In this document: piece after piece, positions 23,264 through 33,999 of the stretch
How positions within the stretch are numbered: position 1 is the stretch's first letter
Layout of the letters: the number at the start of each line of letters is the position of its first letter
From: Fusarium oxysporum f. sp. lycopersici 4287
Taxonomy: Eukaryota > Ascomycota > Sordariomycetes > Hypocreales > Nectriaceae
Reading direction: 5' to 3'
Length of the DNA: 64,000 bases
Assembly (NCBI RefSeq): GCF_000149955.1
Contig: NC_030990.1
Coordinates: 2,214,502 to 2,278,501, forward strand
Notes under the pieces: generated by a model
Database searches by the model: none
What the model was told of the DNA's origin: nothing
What the model saw: the letters and a program-made list of their open reading frames with translations, nothing else
Position numbers and translations under genes: made by a program

Positions 23264-24683
23264 TTATAATCCAAACGGCCATGTTTCATGGTACTCTCGA
23301 GGTGACTTGGGCTGATGAACCTCCAACGTCCCAACGTGTTTTGACTTGTCAAACCAGATGAAGCCATCGAACTGCTCTGGCAAGACGGCATATGAGTAAT
23401 GCGAAGCCTTCTCCGTTTCAGGCCTATACAGCACACCAATAAATCTTTCCAGCCTTTTCTCGTTCAGTATTTCTCGTAGCCTCTCATCGCATTTGCCTTT
23501 ACGGAGATCCAAGACAAAGTTGTCAATGCCCGCAGCATGCATAAGCTCCTCGTAGCTGCCCGGGAGCCCTTGCTGAAGCTCCATACCGTTCATGTCGCCA
23601 TCCCAGTTCTGGGCTGCAGCCACGGTGCCGGTATTTGTGCCTGTACCAATACTAAGAGCTTGGACTCCAAATCTCTCCTTGCAGAGCTGCCCGAGGTTGA
23701 GTTCTTCTCTTGACCATCCCATGCTGGTAGCCCGGGCATCACCGACGTGGCTGTTATGTGCCCAGACAATGGCTTTGGAATCACGACCGCGATGTTCCAA
23801 AAGTCTCGTAAGAGTTTCGAACATATGGGTGTCTCGAAGATTCCATGTTTCGTCTCGCCCGCGATACATGGCTTTATAGTATTGTTCGGCATCTGGAGAT
23901 CTTTCAATTTTCTTTCAACGGGTTCTTTTCAGGGGCTAGCTTACCTTTGACAACTCTGGCATTCTGCTCTCCACTATGGAACTCCATGCCATCGTCAAGT
24001 GCTGCAGAGTATTCAATGCGTTTACTTAGGATATCCTTTAGCATCGCGATAACGTCTTTCTCATACCCCTGAAAAGAAGCTGCCAGAGACTCTAGGCCAT
24101 ATTCGTGAGGATCATCTGCCCAGTGCATCAGTTTACTGTATCGCCCCTTCGCGACTTGTGCCATATCCTTGTCAACAGTATCCAGGTAGTCAACCACTGC
24201 CTTCATCGAAGTGCCCATCGAGTAGAGATCCAGGCCGTAAAATCCTGCTGCCTCTTCTTCTTTGAGGTCAGAGTTGTAAGACCGCATCCATTCCACAAAG
24301 TCGCGGACTTCAATGTTTCGCCACATCCAAGTGGGAAATCTCAAGAACGCTGGTTCTCTTCCCTTCCTCTTTGCCATCTGAGTCGTCTCTACTGTGGCTT
24401 GACCAGGGCCTGGGCGGTGCCTGACATATCGATCAACAGACTCGGCATCAGGCCAGTCTGCTTCAATTGCAACGATATTGAAACCGTGGTTTTGTATCAT
24501 ATACTTTGTAATTTCTGCCCGAACCGAGTAAAACTCCGACGTGCCGTGTGACGCGTCGCCTATAAGCAATACTTTGCAATCCCCAAAGCTGTCGAAGTAC
24601 TTCGTGACTGTCTCGACGTCTTGGGCGATTGATTTGAATGGTTTAACATTGGATTTGAGTTGTTCTGCGCTTGATACTTCCAT
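23264..24683 (-). CDS. Erythromycin-esterase family protein
   Basis: Two exons on the minus strand, 23945-24683 then 23264-23892, with a 52-nt intron (GTAAGC...CCAG); 455 residues. The family signature is clear: LLIGDASHGTSEFY (His46, Glu50), VAIEADWPD (Glu74) and IVWAHNSHVGDAR (His292, His295). These are the conserved Glu/His residues proposed to activate water in Ere-type esterases. It also has a C-terminal LYRPETEKASHY motif typical of the broader family. Known bacterial members include macrolide esterases, but most family proteins are uncharacterised, so the substrate here is unknown. No signal peptide is visible, suggesting a cytosolic protein. The gene borders the gene-poor stretch to its right. 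All conserved acid/base residues are present, so it could be active. Confidence 0.88.
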
Positions 24684-27600
24684 TTCTGACTCAGGTTGAG
24701 ATTGGAGAGTATTCCCGATGACTCGTTATAGTGTTTTCGACCTGAAAGAGTCCATGAAGAAGTGGTCATCCTTTTAAGCTCGAGTTCGCTTGGGCATTTC
24801 ACACTAATGGGCCAGCTGATAGTGGCGACACAGATTCTCAATACAGAATTACCCGGAAGTTAATTCCGTGTGACATCAGTATGTAATTATACAATTGGAG
24901 TAAACAAAAGAGCTGCCAGTCTGATCAAAGTACTGAAAGTGGAACGAGACGGTGATCTACAGCTATGTAACGCTGTTAGTGCGGAGGTGGCGGCGATAAC
25001 TTCATCATGACGGCTTTTGAGTGCTGTAAGCCTATGACGAATCATGATTCAGTGTCCTAACCAGTTGCCAGCCAGGGAATTCTCAGACAGCATGCTTACC
25101 GCACAGCTAAGGAAGTTCAGGAATGTCAAAATGTTGTAGACGGTTCAGCTTCATATGGCTGTTTGACTAACATATGAGGATTCTCTTGCTCACGCCCCTC
25201 AATTGCCAAAAATCATCATCGTATTGACATCAGCGTCCATTTCTCAACTTGTGGTATACAAGCAGTTTATCCTGTCTTTTGTATGTCAATATTTATTGAA
25301 GCACACGGATCGGGTCGCAGCTCAGTATTGTCTGCCCTGAGCTCGTTGTCCTGCTTCCCGGCTCTTGAGCCATGGAACACGGTATTCGCATCCGATCGCT
25401 GACGGCACTTATATTTGGCGTTCTCTCGCTATGTTGGCCGTTATATCTGGCGGCACGTATTGAGTCTTCGTCTTTGCTATTGGTGGCTGGGAGGATTGGT
25501 ATACAGAATGTATAAAGATAGGGGCTAGAGACAAGGGAGTCAGAATCTCAATTGCAAGCTGAGTAGGTTGTTAATGAGAACTAGGATAATATCGCAAGGA
25601 TAATACACAGAGTCTTAGCATAAACATGCTTTATAGACCTTGCTTGCTGGCCATTGTTCCATGTGCCCATCCACGACTAGCTGCCGGGGCCCGTAAAGAG
25701 ACTTACATTACGGCTCTCCGGCTTCACGTCATCGACTTTGGGTCAGTTTTCCGTCGTAGCTCCCCAGTTGAACTATGGATCAGAGATGCTCGTCATGAGT
25801 TATTGGAAATATTGAGTGGGGAGAAGTGGTGTATCTGGTGAACGCAGACCCTGGACATGAGGATGGAAGGACCGCCGAAGGAGAGACTGCCAAGTGAGCT
25901 AATGGTAGCTGAAAAGAACAGATTGTCATTAGCATCAGTCTAAAATCTACCATCAAGAACCGGGAAACTGCAGCGTGGCATTGTTGCTCGTTCCACGTAA
26001 AGGTGCGCGCTTCGTATTGTGTAAGTGTAGGACAGTAACGAAGTCCAGGGCTTTGTCTCCTATGTGACGATCAAAAACTCTATAACGAACTAAGACATAT
26101 GGATAGCCTTGGTCATCATCAGCGATGAGCCTCAGGGGCCTTGAGTTCTCTTCTTTCGGTTCGGGTTGACATCCTGGAATACTCGTTGATGGGTCGATGA
26201 TTGTGGACGTTGAGTATCAGAGTTAAGACTGATTTCCTGGTAGCAAAGATACAGGGTCGCTTTATTTGACTTAACCGTATCTTATGATAGTCACTTTTCT
26301 TTGGCGGATGTGAAAGGAGGAGGGTTTGCTTCGACGATGGCTGGTGTTTCAAGATCGCGAGAGTCAATGTCGTTGACTTTTAGGGCACACGCAGAAGAAG
26401 CTACTGGAATACCCTGAGTTATAGAAGTTGGTGAAAGCCCTTTGGATTATGTTCCAGGTCGAGGTAAGATCCTCTTCTGATCCGAAAACAAGTTAGTCAA
26501 GGGATCACAAAGTTGAGGCGGCCATTGCCCGAGGTTCCCGTCCCTCTTGGGTGAAACATACCTGGGTTTTCGATCGAATAAACGATAGCATCGTAGGTTG
26601 GAAAGGCAACTGAGAGTCGTATGTGCTAATATCCACAAGAGTTCTTGCAGAGGAGACGCGTGTTTCGGGGTTCCATCTTCCTAGACCTAGGCCAGTGCGA
26701 GTTATCTCATGCGTCTGCTGTATCTTGAAGATCAAAAGGGGTGTCATAGGTATGATGCCCTGACGGAGGAAGCTCCTTATTATGGTTACCGACCCGTGCA
26801 GAGTCCTGCAGCAGAGAAAGAAAAGAAGGTCGAATACTAGGTAGTCATTGCATAATGAAATTTTGACCGCATCGATAGTGTAAAGCCAGTGACGAGGCAA
26901 GAATGAGACAATAAACAAACCTTGAAACTTAGGAGTTCTAGATCAGTGCAAAGATACTTGAAGCCAGCATGTTGGTATAAATACGGAGGTGCAGCTCTTT
27001 GCAGGACTAGCTTCTTCGGGCGCTGGTGGGCGAACATAGGAACAAGAAAAATGTTGCCGACGCCTAGACCAAGGAGCCCGGCACTGAGACTGATGAATTT
27101 GCTCCCACCGAGATAAGGTAGAGTAGCATTTCTAGACTGAGCAACTGTTCATTTGTGATACAGACCTGAATAAATGTTTAAATCGAGTACTGTTCTCCTC
27201 TCAGGGGTATAGAAGCCCGCCACAGGAACAAAGCTATCACCAATGATGGGATATGTTCTTGAATGTTCCTGTACATGCGTGAACACAAGAGCCACGTCAA
27301 GGACTCGGCCGAGTCGACAACCACCGTCATCCCTGTCAAGCTCGACACTACAGGGCCCCCCATGTTCAAGATCTGCCCTAGGACAAAGAACGGCATAGTC
27401 AGTTCGGGCAGGGTGGACCTGTCAACTTTAATTGTTCTTATGTCCACTACCTATTGACGACGTTCGAGAGAGCAGTACGTATTGGGGCTTGCGCTGCAAA
27501 TACATTTAGGGGACCTGACATCGCTACTGGCTGTTGGTTTTGTATGGCAGATTTACTGCGCTCGTGGCGCCCGATCCTTGCCCTCCACTTTTTCACCTGC

Positions 27601-29643
27601 CATCATCTTCACCCTCGTCCAGGCACTTGGGAACAACATCGTTTGTCTCGCTGATCATGTCTCGACCCTGGCCATTAGTTTGCGCTTCTCTCAGCTTTTT
27701 GAGGTCTCGATTTTGTCTCCCTTATTTCCTCTTCCTTGACAAAGATGATCGACCATTCCCACCCAAGGTCCAGTGGCCACTGTTTACTCTTCGACTGATC
27801 CATCTCATTATTGTTATACTATATGAAATGAAGTCACTTGTCTTCACAGCAGTATGTTCTTACACGGGTCTAGGAGCTCCATTCGTACCACAAGACGGAC
27901 GACTCACAGCCTTGCTGCACACCTAACAGCTTGGTAGAACCCCAGATGGTGAGCTGGTCTTACCTTCGAGATCGTGTATCTTGTGAGGCTTCACTGGCTT
28001 CATCAGCTAACATTCCGTATTTGCAGATTCATGCCGACCAGCATCACACCAATCTCGACCTCCACTGGAACGACTCTCCTCTTGCTACCGCTTCCAGCAC
28101 TACATCTGTGCCAGGAACGCTGGGAAAATCTCACTTGACGCTGCTCGACTGCTCGTACGTAGTCCATGGCTCAGAAACAAGACCGCCCCTGTCCATTCGT
28201 CGCATTTACGTCCCGGAACCCTGGAGCTATCGCTATTCCAGTTCTAGTTGTATCCCTCAACACGTTTTTAATGTACCACTGGCTTTTCCCGCCGTGCAGT
28301 TATCACGGAGAAGTGTGAATGGCCATTTCACACAGGTCAGGGGTTCACGCCTTTGCCTTCTTGAGCTTATTACAGTGGCGTGCTACATTTGTGTTTTAAC
28401 AGCTTCAACAAACGTTCTCCGTCTGTAACCTTTTCGATTATGAGTGAAATGGTTCTTTAGAAGGCATGACATCGATGCCGGAATACTCGAATAAGATGAG
28501 CAAGGAGCTTTTCCGACTGTGGGCACACGATAGCATTACAAATGCAGAATACAATGACGTGACACCCTGGCCGATACAGCATGATGTTTTGACTGTTAAA
28601 TAGGATATACTTGGGAACTGTTAATTGATGAAACATTCTAGTAATGTCTGGATGCCACTTCTTGATCGAGCGAGGACAACTCAAAATCCCCCGGCCCTGG
28701 TTCATTTTACGATTCGGAAGAGCAACGTTCAGAATCTGCTATACGATAGCTTCTAAACTGTAGACAATCATTGTTTACAGTGTCGTCAGGGCACTGGCTG
28801 TTGCTAAGCTAACCCCCACTCGCCAGTGATGGGATTTCAGACGATTCTAGATAGATGCGTCACTGCCGATTTTCTCCACGATGCGGCATACACAAATGCG
28901 CAAAATAACATCGGAGTTTGAAATATGTCCGTTAAACCTGTCTTGGTAGCCGATAAGTCTGGAACGCAGATTTGGTGAAATAACCGGGCGGGCTGGGCTG
29001 CACTCGAGCACTACGAAGGTGGGAACTGGGTCACCATGTTCCGCATGCCGCTGCTATAAGCCGATTATCACTTGTGCAGGATGACCATATGCAATGGCTT
29101 CTACTATGTAATCCAATGGAATAGTCTCGGCAGTGATCATACAACAGGTCAAGGGCATAAGGAGTGCTGTGGAGTAATCATAATTCTTTAGGGCGGTTGG
29201 CCTCTAGGCTAGTGCTACTGATCGAAATCAGGATGAATCTTCTAGAGGAGCTGAGGTGGTATAATATGTTTTGGGTGCTGCAGCAGTAGCCTAATTCTGC
29301 TGCGGTAGGATGCATATCTTCGTCTCCCACCCTCCGCTCTTCTTTTCTCCTCCACCACCAAAACATCGGGAACGCCAGCATAGGCGAATGACCACCGCCT
29401 CAACTCTATACTTGATATCCCTGGGGTATTAAGTTCTTTGTACGTTCTCAATTAATTCCTCTCATCACAGTTGCGTACTTTTATTTGATTTTCTCATATA
29501 CATAAACACCCGCCACTGAGGGCATCTCAGCTTCTCCCTGCTCCCGCTTCACTCATCAACCCATTCCCTTTCCTCTCACGATATTGGGCTCAATATTCAT
29601 CCTAATGGCCCCCATAAGCTGATCTTCCACCGCAAGATTCACG
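24684..29643. other. Gene-poor 5-kb region with possible relics
   Basis: No gene I can support in nearly 5 kb. Three weak items were seen. First, a 47-codon frame at 25372-25515 (+) encodes a short peptide with a hydrophobic segment. Second, on the minus strand around 26840-27125 a frame includes GLLGLGVGNIFLVPMF followed by basic residues, resembling a transmembrane-helix/loop of a major facilitator transporter; stops interrupt it on both sides. Third, an intron-like element at 27949-28026 (GTGAGC...CTAAC...TTGCAG) sits between two moderately long frames. Such a stretch may contain decayed genes. Confidence 0.35.
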
Positions 29644-31239
29644 ATGTCGGCCCCTTTGGTCTGTCGCCCTAATCCCTCCCAAGGCTTGGTCAATACTCCG
29701 GCAGTTAAGACGTTCAGAATCGGAGAACTCCTGCTACTGATCGTCGAGGAGCTTGGAGAACGGACCGAGCAAAAGCCTGGGTACCAGAATCTGGGGAGTC
29801 TTGGAAACTTAATCCTTACGAACAAATCCCTCTTCATCTCACTTCAAGCTTACCTCTACACTCAAGACCTGGAGGATGACTGCCACAAAGGCCTCCAACA
29901 TGCTGTTTTCAACTGCTCTGATCAAGTGGGCTACCGCATCATCACCAAGTACCCAACCGAGCTTCTACGTTCCAATATCAACAAAATATACAAACACAAT
30001 ACTGCGAATACCAGAGCAACCTTTACTCTGCTTCATATCGCAGCAGCTCGGCAGCAGCACCGTGTGATCCGAAAGCTGGGACGCTTGGGTGCCAAGTATC
30101 TCGATGTCAAGAATCTGCATATTGTCCTGCCACAAGAATTCAGAGGCCGGCTAGAACAAGAGACCGCGCTTTTCAACCACCTCCCCCGACTGCGGTGGAA
30201 ACCTGCACTGGCACCTCTTGTACTGCATCAGGTTGAAACCTTCGATCTCCTGGACGAGTACTGGAAGGCAGCTTACGTCGGAACCTTCAACTTTCGCGCG
30301 ATTGCTGTTGCTTTTGCAGTTGAAGGCGTGGCAACTCCGGAGCCTCCCTTTTGGCCGATGACCGTTCATCACTTGGCGGCAACTTTGACAGATCACAACT
30401 ACTCTGTCCAGCTGCTGAGACACGCTGTGGAGTTGCACCCTTCACATAATGAAGCCCCCGGAGGACTGGAGAGGTACTCGGTTCTTCATTTTGCCATCCA
30501 GGCTTACAACTTCAGGGCCTTAAGATACCTCCTGGAGTCTGGCGTCGGGCTTGGACGATATATGGTCGATGCCCTTGGTAACAACCCACTCCACTGTGTA
30601 TTTCGGCTTGCCTTGGAATCAGCGAACAAAGCGTCATCGAGATTAGCCTGTAGAAAAATGGTCGACGATCTTATGGACAACCACGGGTTTCACCACCGCA
30701 TGGTCCGAACTTGCTACCCATACGAGTCACCAATCCTGATTGTTGCTCAATCTGCTCGTATAGATTGGAGCGGTAGGCATCACATGATCAAGTATCTACT
30801 TGGAAAATGCCTGAAAAGCGAAATGGATATGAGGTTTCACCGGAACTATAACCCTGCACTTCACCGAAACATTCTCAACGTCCCTGACGCATGTGGAAAT
30901 ACTGCACTGGCATTCATTGCCCAAGCCATCGTAGTACACAGAGGTAACGAGGGCCTCGAAGCCGTGTTCAGAAATATGATCCGGCACGGAGCTCAAATCA
31001 ACCTGGACATCAACCCCCGATATAGACCCCGCAGGTACGCCCACTCAATCAAGTACATTGTCCAATTCGCCGAGGGATGCACCAAGTTCAAGAAGCTGGT
31101 CGACAGACTCGGTGGCCGTCTTCACCAGGCTGAAGTTGATGATACTGCTATTGGGTACGATGGCGTCGAACATCGAGATCATGAGCCACACGTACGCTCG
31201 CTTCCTCCACAGCATCTCTTTGCCCAAGAGCACCCCTGA
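29644..31239 (+). CDS. F-box-like, ankyrin-repeat protein
   Basis: Single exon, 531 residues. Near the N-terminus (residues about 24-70) a FRIGELLLLIVEELGER...LILTNKSLF pattern looks like a degenerate F-box. It is followed by degenerate ankyrin-type helices: TLLHIAAARQQHRVIRKLGR near residue 125, a second HHLAATL repeat near 245, YSVLHFAIQAYNFRALRYLL near 280 and DALGNNPLHCVF near 310. F-box/ankyrin proteins in filamentous fungi are numerous and variable, and may act as substrate adaptors of SCF ubiquitin ligases; I cannot name a target. There is a short 5' leader and no introns. It lies in a low-gene-density area next to a secreted nuclease gene. Confidence 0.72.
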   Translation: MSAPLVCRPNPSQGLVNTPAVKTFRIGELLLLIVEELGERTEQKPGYQNLGSLGNLILTNKSLFISLQAYLYTQDLEDDCHKGLQHAVFNCSDQVGYRIITKYPTELLRSNINKIYKHNTANTRATFTLLHIAAARQQHRVIRKLGRLGAKYLDVKNLHIVLPQEFRGRLEQETALFNHLPRLRWKPALAPLVLHQVETFDLLDEYWKAAYVGTFNFRAIAVAFAVEGVATPEPPFWPMTVHHLAATLTDHNYSVQLLRHAVELHPSHNEAPGGLERYSVLHFAIQAYNFRALRYLLESGVGLGRYMVDALGNNPLHCVFRLALESANKASSRLACRKMVDDLMDNHGFHHRMVRTCYPYESPILIVAQSARIDWSGRHHMIKYLLGKCLKSEMDMRFHRNYNPALHRNILNVPDACGNTALAFIAQAIVVHRGNEGLEAVFRNMIRHGAQINLDINPRYRPRRYAHSIKYIVQFAEGCTKFKKLVDRLGGRLHQAEVDDTAIGYDGVEHRDHEPHVRSLPPQHLFAQEHP

Positions 31240-32654
31240 AATCAGTATCCGATACTGATCAATTCGCAAAACCAGAGCGGGAGGCCGAAGCTTGGTAGAT
31301 TGCTTCCTGGTGGAGAATTGGTGCTTAAGGCTGATAACCTTCGGAAACCTCCCGCGAGACATTTGAGAAACCATACCTCGATTTTTACCGACGAGAAACT
31401 CTGTACACTGCATTTAACCTCATCATTTTTTGGGCGCAAGATATCAGCATACAAAGCATATTAGAGATACCTGAGACGGCTGTCATCAGACAAAACGGGC
31501 ATGAGGCCGAGAAGGAGTTAGCAAGTCCGGTGCAGCATTCCCACACGATATCGCAATGCAAAGATTTGGTTGTATGAGAATTGTAATCCGGGGACATGTA
31601 CAATAATTGCTCGCTAGAGAAGAAAATAGAAGAAAACCCACCAATGATTGCTTGTTTCTAGCTATGAGAGAGCCCAAGTGATATTGTAGATAACCTTGAC
31701 CCATCTAGCCAACCTCTTTACGTCTTGGATGAAAGCTAGACCATGGGGATAGATAAGTAGGTGACCAACAAGTGCATATTTCGAGCACTACGATATCGGA
31801 CTTCCTAATCAAGCATCAACATGAAAGATCTACACATCTTATTTGAGTCTAGTCGAAGCAGTACACAAGTCATGAGACACATTGCCTAGAACAGCAAGTC
31901 CTCTAAAGATAACAGCCTCGGAATGAAGATCAAAGTCTGGGTGAGGAAGATGTAGATGCACTTTTTTGCCTGTGTTATACATATTGCTATGGCTGGCTTC
32001 TTCTCTTCATCTTCTTCCTCTCTCTCCCTCTCCCCCCTTGCATTCCATTTCAGTATAAGCAACATTTGACACCACAAACGCCACAAACACCACAAACAAA
32101 ACCCCACGAAGACCTATCTACAGAGTAAATAAGACCCCTGTCAAATCTCGGACGCACACTTCCCCAAAAGGCAGGTTGCCCATCTTCCCATCCCCACACT
32201 CTTATTCTCCATCCAGAAACACCCCATGTCGATCAACCGGCACTACCTTATCAGCGTGGCGGCGTCTCAGCCTTTGACTGGACCCTGCACTTTATAACCC
32301 GGCACTGAATAGACGCTCGATATCCCGATAGTCATCTGCTCGCCTATCACGATGCCTCGTGCCTGAGAGATCTACGGACTTGAAACCCATATACGTGCGT
32401 CGGTGAGGATGTCTGGACAGAGGACAGCTTATTGTGCGCCGGATGTATGTCCAATAAGGAAGGAGCATGAATTCTGTGGTTTTATGTAGATGCTTGGTCT
32501 TGGATGGAGATGGTGATGTGATTAGAGGGATGCCGAGATGGTATCTTGGCTTGAGTGATATAAAGACGCTTGTGTAGCGTCCAAGGTATGCAGTACTCTT
32601 CACCTCTCTCTTCATCCCTCTCGAAGTCTCCTGTCCTCAATTTGGCATCTCAAG
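31240..32654. other. Intergenic before secreted nuclease gene
   Basis: 1.4 kb. Short frames only, no domain. A CT-rich patch at about 31,995-32,045 and a CCACAAACGCCACAAACACC triplet near 32,075-32,095 are simple sequence. The last 100 bp include a C/T-rich leader just before the nuclease start codon. Confidence 0.4.
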
Positions 32655-33480
32655 ATGAAGTTCTCTATCGCGCTTCTCGTTCCTGTTGCTGGCGTCCTCG
32701 CCGCACCTACACCTGTATGGCACTCTTGACCACACTTCTCATGATACCATCTCTGACATATCTAGCCCGGAATTCCCAGTGACTCTACTGCTCGTTCACT
32801 TCTGAGCGGTCTCACTGTTGCCGCTTCCACCAATACAGGCACCTATGACAGAGACCTCTTCCCTCACTGGGAGACCTATGAGGGTGCTTGCAACACTCGG
32901 TGATTACACCCATATCAGGAGACATGCGTCTAGATACTAATAAGCCTGTTAGTGAATACGTCTTGAAGAGAGATGGAACAAACGTCGTCACCAACTCGGC
33001 CTGTGCTGCTACTTCCGGCACTTGGAAGTCTCCCTATGACGGAGCCACCTGGACACAGGCCAGCGATATCGACATTGACCACATGGTTCCTCTGAAGAAC
33101 GCTTGGATCGTAAGTCCCCTCTTCAACATCTGACCTCTCACGTCTGGGGAGACACCAGCTGACACATCTTAGTCTGGAGCTGCTTCGTGGACTACCGCCA
33201 AGCGTACTCAGTTCGCCAATGATGTTACACGACCCCAGCTGTGGGCAGGCAAGTTAACCCAATGCCTTGCGTATCAAGAACAATAAGCTAACATCATCAT
33301 GAAGTTACCGACAATGTCAACCAGGCAAAGAGCGACAAGTCCCCTGATTCTTGGAAGCCTCCTCTGACCAGCTTCTACTGCACCTATGCCAAGAGCTGGA
33401 TCCAGGTCAAGAGCTACTGGCAGTTGACTATTACCAGCGCCGAGAAGACCGCTCTCGGTTCCATGCTTGACTACTGTTAA
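32655..33480 (+). CDS. Small secreted HNH (DUF1524-type) nuclease-like protein
   Basis: Five exons: 32655-32714, 32766-32899, 32953-33109, 33173-33248 and 33305-33480, giving 200 residues; all junctions restore frame. The N-terminus MKFSIALLVPVAGVLAAP is a signal peptide, so the protein is secreted. The core DIDIDHMVPLKNAW is the HNH/DUF1524 metal-binding His motif with the usual SGAASW following, then NQAKSDKSPDSWKPP and a C-terminal Cys pair (FYCTYA, DYC). Family members of about 200 residues are common in ascomycetes and many are secreted. DNA cleavage or nutrient scavenging is the plausible role, and a host-directed role is possible but unproven. The fourth intron (33249-33304) is GC-AG: GCAAGT...GAAG with a CTAAC branch site. 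Automatic gene callers may miss it. Confidence 0.88.
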
Positions 33481-33999
33481 GTCTAGATGGCTTCGAAAGT
33501 GGTTCATCGGGAGTATTATACATATTGAATCAGGTGCCTTCAAAAGCTCATTGACTGGCAACGTTAAATATACCACGAGCCGCGATATTCTGCAGCTTCA
33601 AATCTTACAATAAAAGTCTCGAGGTCAAGTTGAAAAAAGCTTCACGTGAACTATGCAAAGATACTGTCCAAAACATTCAATCTTCATATTCAGTGATATA
33701 TTCATATATCGTCCCAATATCATTACAAAGAAGAGTATTAATTTTATACGCATCCAAATACCAAGGCGTTAATAACGCCCTGTCTTCTCCACCATCAGCC
33801 CAACGCTCTCTCTTTTGTATACACCGTAGAATTATTCGTGAACCGCAACATCTGGGGGGTATCAGGGCTGTTTGATTGCCCATGAGCGAGAAAAAAAAAA
33901 GTAGCAAAATGAAAATGTCAACGCCAACTCCAAATATGCAGCAAACGTCAAAAACTGATGCGTCTGTATGTATGTATGCTTGTTCGTACATAGACCGTT
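33481..33999. other. Convergent intergenic region
   Basis: 519 bp between the nuclease stop and the stop of the minus-strand Sec7 gene. AT-rich with a poly-A run at about 33,891-33,900. 3' UTRs of both genes are expected here. Confidence 0.4.

Noticed and set aside
25372..25515. 47-codon frame with a hydrophobic segment in the gene-poor region
   Set aside because: Too short to separate from chance; no homology recognised and no promoter or neighbour support.
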